Part shown: positions 24,555 through 30,845 of the stretch, in pieces
How positions within the stretch are numbered: the stretch's first letter is position 1
How the letters are laid out: each line of letters starts with the position of its first letter
NCBI GenBank assembly: GCA_041635265.1
Contig: JBFJJV010000013.1
Span: forward strand, 1 to 36,904
Source: Panacagrimonas sp041635265
GTDB lineage: Bacteria; Pseudomonadota; Gammaproteobacteria; Nevskiales; Nevskiaceae
Reading direction: 5' to 3'
DNA length: 36,904 nt
Made by a program: the position numbers and the translations under genes
Notes under the pieces: generated by a model
What the model saw: only the letters and a program-made list of their open reading frames with translations
Told to the model about the DNA's origin: nothing
Databases searched by the model: none

Positions 24555-25775
24555 GTGTCCGCCTTCGAATTTACCGCGCTCAACGCCAAGGGCGGACAGG
24601 AACGCGGACTGATCGAGGGCGATACCCCGCGCCATGCGCGCAGCCAGTTGCGCGACCGCGGCCTGATGCCGCTCGAAATTCGCGAGGTCAAGGAGAAGTC
24701 GTCCTCAGGTGCCCGCCTGTTCGGCGGCGGCGCGGGCAGCGGCATCAGCACCACTGAACTCACCCTTTTTACACGCCAACTTTCGACGCTGGTGCGTTCG
24801 GGTTTGCCGCTGGACGAGGCGCTCACCGCAGTCTCACAGCAAAGCGAATCCAAACGCGTGAGTCGCATCGCCCTGGGAGTTCGGGCCTCTGTTCTGGAGG
24901 GCGCCAGTTTGGCAACTGCACTGAATCAATTTCCTAATGCCTTCCCGCAAATGTTTCGGGCCACGATCGAGGCAGGTGAACAGTCAGGAAAACTTGACAT
25001 GATTCTCGATCGCCTGGCGCAGTACGTGGAGCGACGCCAGGCAATGCGACAGAAAGTATTACTGGCTACGTTCTATCCCGCCATTCTCAGCATGGTGGCC
25101 ATCGGCGTGGTCACGCTGCTGCTCACTTACGTGGTGCCGCAGGTTGTCGGCGTCTACGCCGACATCGATCAGGAACTCCCTGTCCTGACCAAGGGTATGA
25201 TCGCTTTCAGTGATTTTCTACGCGACTACGGCCTTTACATGGTCATTGCCACGATGATCGGTGCCATCTTCTTTGCGCGCATGATGCAGATCGAGGATTT
25301 TCGTCGCAAAGTTCATCGCTTCCAACTTCGCCTGCCGCTGATCGGCAAACTGACACGCAGTGGCAACACCGGAAGGTTCACGCGCACACTCGGCATCCTG
25401 TTTGGCAGTGGCGTCCCCATTCTTGATGCCATGCGCATCGGCACACAGGTTGTTTCCAACATCCCCATGCGCGACGCCATCAACACAGCGACCACCAAAG
25501 TCGGTGAAGGTGCGCCACTCGCGCGCTCCCTGGGCGAGAGCAAATTATTCCCACCGATCGCCTTGCACCTGATTGCCAGCGGCGAGTCCTCGGGCCGACT
25601 CGACGACATGCTCGATCGCGCAGCAGAAAATCAGGAGAGCGAAGTCGAGACGCGAGTCGCCGCCCTGATGGCCGTTTTTGAACCCATACTGATTCTGACT
25701 ATGGGTGCTGTCGTACTCCTCATCGTCCTGGCCATTTTGCTGCCGATCTTTGATCTGAATCAGTTGGTGAAGTAG
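24555..25775 (+). CDS. gspF: Type II secretion system platform protein GspF
   Basis: A 406-aa polytopic inner-membrane protein. Two T2SSF domains are visible: the first near 70–195 (LTLFTRQLSTLVRSGLPLDEAL) and the second near 270–395 (TGRFTRTLGILFGSGVPILDAM), with hydrophobic segments at about 170–195, 220–240 and 375–400. The N-terminal MSAFEFTALNAKG is typical. The start is GTG at 24555, 29 bases after gspE. It ends the gsp block: gspG, which usually follows, is absent, and the next gene is convergent plsX. Confidence 0.95.
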   Translation: MSAFEFTALNAKGGQERGLIEGDTPRHARSQLRDRGLMPLEIREVKEKSSSGARLFGGGAGSGISTTELTLFTRQLSTLVRSGLPLDEALTAVSQQSESKRVSRIALGVRASVLEGASLATALNQFPNAFPQMFRATIEAGEQSGKLDMILDRLAQYVERRQAMRQKVLLATFYPAILSMVAIGVVTLLLTYVVPQVVGVYADIDQELPVLTKGMIAFSDFLRDYGLYMVIATMIGAIFFARMMQIEDFRRKVHRFQLRLPLIGKLTRSGNTGRFTRTLGILFGSGVPILDAMRIGTQVVSNIPMRDAINTATTKVGEGAPLARSLGESKLFPPIALHLIASGESSGRLDDMLDRAAENQESEVETRVAALMAVFEPILILTMGAVVLLIVLAILLPIFDLNQLVK

Positions 25776-25834
25776 TGCCCCGGCAGTGGCGGCCGTGCCG
25801 CGACCATCTCGCTTGAACAAAGGGCGAAGGGTTT

Positions 25835-25860
25835 CAGCGCGATTGAATCCAGAAGCGCTG
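25835..25860. repeat. Small dyad between convergent gspF and plsX
   Basis: CAGCGC (25835–25840) and GCGCTG (25855–25860) flank 14 bases. It lies in the 87-base gap between the two convergent stops. There is no T-run, so a terminator role is only possible. Confidence 0.25.
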
Positions 25861-25862
25861 TG

Positions 25863-26897
25863 CTAAGCCGCTTTGACCGCGGCGACTTCCTGGTTGATCG
25901 CCTCGCCGAGCAAATGGCTGATGCGGCTTGGAACATCCTGCTGCACCTCTCGCACGCCTACACGGATTGCGTTGGCAAAACCGATCGCGTCGGCACTTCC
26001 GTGTGATTTCACCACGGTGCCGTTAAGGCCCAGCAGCGTCGCGCCGTTGTAGTAACGCGGATCGATGCGTCTGGCCAGTGCTTTCAGTGCAGGCATCGCG
26101 GCTAGAGCAGCCATCTTGTGAAACAGATTCGAGGCAAATTCTTCTTTCACGAACTCTCGAATCATCTTGGCAACGCCTTCGCCGGTTTTCAGAGCCACAT
26201 TGCCGACAAAGCCGTCGCAAACCACCAGATCCACGTCAGACAGGAAGACGCCATCACCCTCGATGTAGCCGATGTAGTTGAGGCTGGAGGCCTGCAGCAT
26301 GGCGGCCGCGGTGCGAATGGTGTCACTGCCTTTGATCTCTTCCGAGCCAATATTGAGCAAGGCGACCTTGGGTTGCTGCTTGCCCTGCATCGCGGTGATC
26401 AGCGCAGAGCCCATGACCGCAAATTGGAACAATTGCTCCGAAGTGCATTCGGCGTTAGCGCCCAGGTCGAGCATGTGCACATGCTTTCTGAGCGCCGGGA
26501 TGGCCGAGACAATGGCCGGACGGTCGATGCCCGGCAGTGTTTTCAAAACAAAGCGGGCCGTCGCCATCAGCGCACCGGTGTTGCCTGCGGATACCACCGC
26601 ATCGACCTTGCCTTGTTCGGCCAGATTGATGGCAACGCGCATGGAAGAATCTTTCTTGCCGCGCAAAGCCCTGGACGGCAGCTCGTCCATGGCGACCACT
26701 TCGGAGGCATGCACGATCTGAAGGCGTTCGCCGACCTCTGCCCTGTGGTGGCCGAGTTCAGCGTTCACTGCGTCTTTGTCGCCCACCAGACTGACATGCA
26801 GGCCCGCATCCTCCTGCAGACAGGACAGCACGGCGGCCACGGTCACGGGAAGCCCGTGATCCCCGCTCATTGCGTCTACAGCAATTCGGACGGGCAT
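25863..26897 (-). CDS. plsX: Phosphate acyltransferase PlsX
   Basis: A 344-aa peripheral membrane enzyme that makes acyl-phosphate from acyl-ACP for phospholipid synthesis by PlsY. Hallmarks are IAVDAMSGDHGLPVTV at the start, SMRVAINL with the GKVDAVVSAGNTGALMA motif, MLDLGANAE, IGYIEGDGVFLSDVDLVVCDGFVGN, and GLNGTVVKSHGSAD near the C-terminus. The length matches the family. The ATG at 26897 is 25 bases after rpmF. In many proteobacteria fabH, fabD and fabG follow; here plsX is the last gene and meets gspF tail to tail. Confidence 0.96.
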   Translation of the reverse strand: MPVRIAVDAMSGDHGLPVTVAAVLSCLQEDAGLHVSLVGDKDAVNAELGHHRAEVGERLQIVHASEVVAMDELPSRALRGKKDSSMRVAINLAEQGKVDAVVSAGNTGALMATARFVLKTLPGIDRPAIVSAIPALRKHVHMLDLGANAECTSEQLFQFAVMGSALITAMQGKQQPKVALLNIGSEEIKGSDTIRTAAAMLQASSLNYIGYIEGDGVFLSDVDLVVCDGFVGNVALKTGEGVAKMIREFVKEEFASNLFHKMAALAAMPALKALARRIDPRYYNGATLLGLNGTVVKSHGSADAIGFANAIRVGVREVQQDVPSRISHLLGEAINQEVAAVKAA

Positions 26898-26922
26898 CCC
26901 TTCGCCCCCCGCTCGCGCAGAC

Positions 26923-27120
26923 TTAATCTTCGTCGGCGACTTCCGCTACTGCGGTTTCGATGACCTTTTTGCCGCGGTAGTAGCCGTCAGCGGTCACGTG
27001 GTGACGCAGATGCGTTTCGCCCGAAGTCGGATCCACCGACAGCGCCGGAGGACTGAGGGCATCATGCGAACGGCGCATGCCACGGGTTGATCGGGATTTT
27101 CTGGATTTCTGAACAGCCAT
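26923..27120 (-). CDS. rpmF: 50S ribosomal protein L32
   Basis: A 65-aa ribosomal protein of the large subunit. The start MAVQKSRKSRSTRGMRRSHDA is nearly invariant in Proteobacteria, and HHVTADGYYRGKKV is the usual C-terminal motif. It lacks the four zinc-binding cysteines, so it is the zinc-independent form, as in E. coli. AGGAAG lies about nine bases upstream of the ATG. It sits between yceD and plsX as expected. Confidence 0.96.
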   Translation of the reverse strand: MAVQKSRKSRSTRGMRRSHDALSPPALSVDPTSGETHLRHHVTADGYYRGKKVIETAVAEVADED

Positions 27121-27142
27121 TTAATTCACTTCCTTGGGCGTT

Positions 27143-27646
27143 TTACTTGCCCTTCAAACTCAAATTCTTCAGCGCTGCCAAAGGTCGGTGCGTATCTTCC
27201 ACAACCTCACCCTCAACCTCGGCCACATTTTTCCGGCGCGTATTGTCGCACGACCTGCAGCGTCGCAGCAGCGGTAGCGCCAATATCACCTCGTCTTCGA
27301 CCATCTGATGCATCATCAGACGGTCTTCCTCAACCATTACCGGCTCACAATCAGCCGGCAAGGCCGCTTCTTCCGCTTCGCCAGAAACAATCGCCAGCGA
27401 AATTGGCGCATCCAGATTCCATGAATAGGATTCCAGACAGACCTGGCATTCGAGCTGAAGACGCCCTCGAACACGCCCTTCCACACGCTTGAACCTTGCC
27501 GGGTCAATTCTAAAATTGACTTCTGCTTCAATAGCTTCTGGTGAAAACTCCGCCAAACGAGCAAGCTGCGCCGGGTCGATGCCACCGGCGTAGCTCTCTT
27601 CCCGATTCAAGGCCCGGGTGGCGCTGACATGGGCTGGAATCGACAT
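27143..27646 (-). CDS. yceD: YceD family (DUF177) 23S rRNA accumulation protein
   Basis: A 167-aa protein of the DUF177 family, linked in E. coli and plants to 23S rRNA processing or accumulation and nearly always encoded before rpmF. Hallmarks are the LECQVCLE motif (Cys67, Cys70) and the VEDEVILALPL stretch, followed by a second pair (Cys130, Cys133 in RRCRSCDN). The two CxxC pairs could bind zinc; this is inference. The ATG at 27646 begins MSIPAHV. It leads the yceD–rpmF–plsX operon and is divergent from maf. Confidence 0.92.
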   Translation of the reverse strand: MSIPAHVSATRALNREESYAGGIDPAQLARLAEFSPEAIEAEVNFRIDPARFKRVEGRVRGRLQLECQVCLESYSWNLDAPISLAIVSGEAEEAALPADCEPVMVEEDRLMMHQMVEDEVILALPLLRRCRSCDNTRRKNVAEVEGEVVEDTHRPLAALKNLSLKGK

Positions 27647-27669
27647 GGCGTTCGCTAAAAAGGGCGCGA

Positions 27670-27698
27670 ATGGTAGATTCGGCGGCTCCCGCTGTCAA
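27670..27698 (-). promoter_or_regulatory. Sigma-70 promoter for yceD–rpmF–plsX
   Basis: On the minus strand a perfect -35 TTGACA (27698–27693) is followed after 17 bases by TACCAT (27675–27670), four of six bases of the -10. The transcript would start about 15–20 bases before the yceD ATG. Confidence 0.55.
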
Positions 27699-27739
27699 AA
27701 TTTTGATTTAACTTAATTTCTTGTCGGACCTTTAACACC

Positions 27740-28318
27740 GTGACTCCATTGATTCTGGCTTCGACCTCCCGCTACCGAGCCGAGCTGCTCGCTCGGCTCA
27801 AACTACCCTTCTCACAGGAAGGCTCAGGTGTTCGAGAGACGCCCGAACCCGATGAGAGCGCCGAGAAGCTCGCCCCGCGACTGGCTCGCGCCAAGGCGGA
27901 AACCGTTAGCCGCAAGCGCCCTGAGCACTGGGTCCTAGGCTCGGACCAGTCAGCGGCCTGCCTGGGGCAGGTGCTGGGCAAGCCAGGCAGCCGTCAAGCA
28001 GCTTGCGAACAGCTTTCGCTGATGTCAGGCCGGTCAGTGGCCTTCGTCACCGCACTGGCTCTGATCAATTCAGATATGCCGCGCCCGCTGACGGATATGG
28101 ACGTGACCGTGGTCAAGCTACGGCGCCTCAAAGCAGACGAGATAGAACGCTACGTCGACGCCGAACCCGCATTCGACTGTGCGGGCAGTTTCAAGATGGA
28201 AGGCCTGGGCATCAGTCTGTTTGAGGAAATTCAATCGCGCGACCCGACCGGCTTACAGGGATTGCCCCTGATCGCAACTTCGCGCCTCCTGCGCAAGGCC
28301 GGGTTCCAACTGCCCTGA
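27740..28318 (+). CDS. maf: Maf/YceF family nucleoside triphosphate pyrophosphatase
   Basis: A 192-aa house-cleaning enzyme that hydrolyses modified nucleotides to monophosphates. It carries the Maf signature STSRYRAELL (about 8–17), DESAEKLAPRLARAKA, VLGSDQS (about 65–71) and DCAGSFKMEGLGISLFE (about 149–165). The CAGSFK-EGLGI form and the GSDQ motif match the YceF subgroup, which prefers 7-methyl-GTP. The start is GTG at 27740. It is divergent from yceD by 93 bases, whereas in E. coli the two genes have a similar neighbourly arrangement. Confidence 0.94.
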   Translation: MTPLILASTSRYRAELLARLKLPFSQEGSGVRETPEPDESAEKLAPRLARAKAETVSRKRPEHWVLGSDQSAACLGQVLGKPGSRQAACEQLSLMSGRSVAFVTALALINSDMPRPLTDMDVTVVKLRRLKADEIERYVDAEPAFDCAGSFKMEGLGISLFEEIQSRDPTGLQGLPLIATSRLLRKAGFQLP

Positions 28319-28349
28319 GCAGACCCCGGTCGGCACGTCCTGCTCGGCT

Positions 28350-28841
28350 CTAGGCGGCAGACTGCTTCTTCCAGAGATCGATCAAAGGCTCGTCGGATGC
28401 ACGTCGACGAAGGCTTTTGCCCTCGCTCAAGGCCTTCGATTTCTGCTGTGTTCTGACCCAGGCGAGTTGCGCCAGCGTCATCACCTCTCGCTGATACTCA
28501 TCGGCGCTGAGATTGTCTAAAAAATCCGAGTTGACCAGACGCACTTCAGGACCTGTAGAGCCCATTTCGAGGCGAATCACCCCTCCCCTGACCAATGAAT
28601 CCAGAGCGTGAGCCAAATCTCGATGCCGCAGATGTGTGCGCTTCCACCGCTGTTTGAGCTGACTCAGGGAGACCGTGCCCCCCGTTTTTACGCCCGCCTC
28701 CTGCAGAATACGGTGGGTGGCGATCCAGATCGTTTTGGTCGAAATTTGCATGTCGGTTTGAATCTGTGGGAGGTCCCATTCACGTTCAAAACTCGTGCCG
28801 GGATTAAACTTCAATAAAATCGGCCCGCCGACCGATTGCAT
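28350..28841 (-). CDS. Uncharacterised protein in the usual sppA position
   Basis: A 163-aa basic protein I do not recognise. The middle part (about 35–105) looks helical with a TVSLSQLKQRW...HALDSLVRGGVIRLE pattern, which resembles a winged-helix fold; this is inference. The C-terminal part is rich in Lys, Arg and Ser. It has no signal or membrane segment. Two starts are possible: ATG 28841, used here, or ATG 28751 (MQISTKTIW), and neither has a good ribosome site. It lies downstream of rluC and the HAD phosphatase gene on the same strand and ends 31 bases from the convergent maf stop. In Pseudomonas the protease gene sppA lies here; this protein is unrelated. Confidence 0.65.
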   Translation of the reverse strand: MQSVGGPILLKFNPGTSFEREWDLPQIQTDMQISTKTIWIATHRILQEAGVKTGGTVSLSQLKQRWKRTHLRHRDLAHALDSLVRGGVIRLEMGSTGPEVRLVNSDFLDNLSADEYQREVMTLAQLAWVRTQQKSKALSEGKSLRRRASDEPLIDLWKKQSAA

Positions 28842-28888
28842 GCCAAAGACCGCTGACAGCCCTTGTCACTTTTGGACACGCTGGCGTC

Positions 28889-29551
28889 CTATTTCAACCA
28901 CTTAGGCAAATCTGCCACCGACTCGATCAGGGCCATTGCACCCGCGGCGCGCATCCGCTCCGGCGTATGAACGCCACAGCTCACGCCCAGCATCGGCATA
29001 TTGATGGCAGCGGCCATCGCGGCATCGTACTCGGTGTCCCCAATCATCAGGCTGCGCTCAGCAGAAACGCCCAACTGATCCAGTATTTCCTCCAGCATCA
29101 ATGGATTCGGCTTATTGGCGGTTTCATCGCCGGCTCGGGTTGCGGCAAAGTAACGACTGATTCCCGGGTTGCTTCGCAGGCAACGATCGAGCCCCGCGCG
29201 TGACTTTCCGGTCGCCACCGCCATCTGGTAGCCGGCAGCTGCCAATTGCTGGATTGTCGCCTCGACCCCGGCGAACAAGGGCGGCTCCTTGGGTTTTTTA
29301 CCGACAAAGCTTTTCCGGTACTGCTTGAGCCAGTTCAGCAACTGCTCACTGCTAATCTCCGGATAGAGCAGTTGCATGCCTTCGGACAGGCCCAGACCTA
29401 TCAACTGGGAGATGTCGGCATCGGACTTAGGGGGCAGTTTCAGGCCCCTCAAGGCCTCCTGCATACTACTGACAATCATGGCAACGGAGTCGCTGAGCGT
29501 CCCGTCCCAGTCGAATATCAATAGCTCATACCGTTTATGACTCATCGACAT
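28889..29551 (-). CDS. HAD-superfamily phosphatase (phosphoglycolate-phosphatase-like)
   Basis: A 220-aa cytoplasmic hydrolase of HAD subfamily IA. Motif I is FDWDGTLSDS with Asp14 as nucleophile and Asp16 as acid/base; motif II is VATGKSRAG; motif IV is MIGDTEYDA. A helical cap lies between motifs I and II. Gene position next to rluC is conserved in Pseudomonas, where the protein is annotated as a Gph-like phosphatase; the substrate is not proven. ATG at 29551 or 29545 could be the start, and neither has a clear ribosome site. It begins 17 bases after rluC. Confidence 0.88.
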   Translation of the reverse strand: MSMSHKRYELLIFDWDGTLSDSVAMIVSSMQEALRGLKLPPKSDADISQLIGLGLSEGMQLLYPEISSEQLLNWLKQYRKSFVGKKPKEPPLFAGVEATIQQLAAAGYQMAVATGKSRAGLDRCLRSNPGISRYFAATRAGDETANKPNPLMLEEILDQLGVSAERSLMIGDTEYDAAMAAAINMPMLGVSCGVHTPERMRAAGAMALIESVADLPKWLK

Positions 29552-29568
29552 CGCCAAGGTGCGTCTTT

Positions 29569-30519
29569 TTAACGAATCCCAGGAAGGCGGTCCATGACAT
29601 CGCGCAATTCTACGGGCATCGGTGCGCTGAGGATCAAGCCGGGCAATTCTGCTTCGGCTACCAATTCCAGAAAATGCGAGTGCAGAAACATGCGTTTGAG
29701 CCCTATGTCGCGAATTTTGCGGTCAACGCCTTTTTCACCGTATTTGCGATCGCCGGCCACCGGATGGCCTAGCGCCATGGCGTGAACCCGAATCTGATGG
29801 GTGCGGCCAGAAAAAATCTGAACTTCACACAATGTCGCATCGCGAAAGCGTGCCTTGGGCGAAAAACGAGAGCGTGAGGGCTTGCCATCCTCCTCGTCAA
29901 TCTCCATGAACCGCTCACCGGATTCCAGTGTGGCGCGCACCAGCGCGGCATCAACTTCTCGATCTTCGCCTTTCCAGCGGCCCACCACCAGAGCGAAGTA
30001 CCGTTTCTCGATTGTGCCGTGCTTGAAAGCGCGCTGAGCGCGCAGCAGGGCCGGCCGCGACTTGGCCAGGAGCAGTACCCCGCTGGTATCGCGGTCCAGC
30101 CGATGACACAGTTCGACCATCGGATACTTGTCCCAGGCGCGCACGGCCTCGATCACTCCGAACGGCAGGCCGGTCCCGCCATGAGAGGCATAGCCCGCCG
30201 GCTTGTCGATGGCCAGATAATGATCATCTTCGTGGATGATTGCGTCCCTCAAGCGCTTCAGAACTTCGTCCGGCGGACGCACGACCTCACCCTTCTCTGC
30301 CACCCGCACGGGCGGGATTCTGATCTCATCGCCTTCAGACAGCTTTCGGTCAGGCTTGATGCGTCCACCGTTGAGCCGCACCTGCCCAGACCGTAAGAGC
30401 CTGTAAACATGAGACTTTGGGACGCCGGGCAATTCGCGAAGGAGAAAATTGTCGATGCGCTGGCCGGCCTCACGCGGCCCGGCTTTAACCATACGCACAC
30501 GGCTTGCAGACTGTGGCAA
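29569..30519 (-). CDS. rluC: 23S rRNA pseudouridine synthase RluC
   Basis: A 316-aa enzyme that makes pseudouridines at 955, 2504 and 2580 (E. coli numbering) of 23S rRNA. An N-terminal S4 domain (AGQRIDNFLLRELPGVPKS...) is followed by the RluA-type catalytic domain with HRLDRDTSG, whose Asp is catalytic, and the SGRTHQIRVH motif. I prefer the TTG at 30519: GGAG lies ten bases upstream and it gives the N-terminal length seen in homologues (E. coli 319 aa). A GTG (30498) and an ATG (30492) are alternatives that would clip the first strand. The gene is divergent from rne, as in E. coli and Pseudomonas. Confidence 0.93.
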   Translation of the reverse strand: MPQSASRVRMVKAGPREAGQRIDNFLLRELPGVPKSHVYRLLRSGQVRLNGGRIKPDRKLSEGDEIRIPPVRVAEKGEVVRPPDEVLKRLRDAIIHEDDHYLAIDKPAGYASHGGTGLPFGVIEAVRAWDKYPMVELCHRLDRDTSGVLLLAKSRPALLRAQRAFKHGTIEKRYFALVVGRWKGEDREVDAALVRATLESGERFMEIDEEDGKPSRSRFSPKARFRDATLCEVQIFSGRTHQIRVHAMALGHPVAGDRKYGEKGVDRKIRDIGLKRMFLHSHFLELVAEAELPGLILSAPMPVELRDVMDRLPGIR

Positions 30520-30845
30520 AATGTTTGAACTCCAATAGCTTGATTGAATTAGCTGACGGAGTGTGTCACCCGGCGATCGCAACCGCGACTGGCCGCAGGT
30601 GATTAGGAACAAAAGAACAATGGCTTTCAGCCTCCCGCGAACTCGCATAAAAAAATTTATGACCGTGAGTCCGCGTCGACAAGACGCGTGCCTGCCCTGC
30701 ATTGGGGCGGCAAGCGCGAGCCATCACTACCAGAAACCTGGGCTCCTGCCAGGCTTCGGGCCACAACTAATACGCGCGACTCACGCGCCTGACTTTGTAT
30801 CCCCTGCCCGGCGGTCGAGCTCTAACCGAGACCAAACCGCTCACC
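30520..30845 (+). other. rluC/rne divergent region and probable rne 5' leader
   Basis: About 326 bases with several inverted repeats oriented to fold in an rne leader. They are an AT-rich CATAAA/TTTATG dyad (30646–30661), CGCGTC/GACGCG (30672–30688), a 9-bp stem TGCCTGCCC/GGGGCGGCA (30689–30712, one G·U pair), and CCTGG/CCAGG (30737–30753). In E. coli the rne mRNA has a long 5' leader whose hairpins let RNase E control its own message. The same role here is inferred from position and structure. No clear promoter was found for either gene, and rne itself has only a weak ribosome site. Confidence 0.5.

Noticed and set aside
26118..26963. Open frame of about 280 codons on the plus strand across plsX
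   Set aside because: Antisense to conserved plsX; no independent support.
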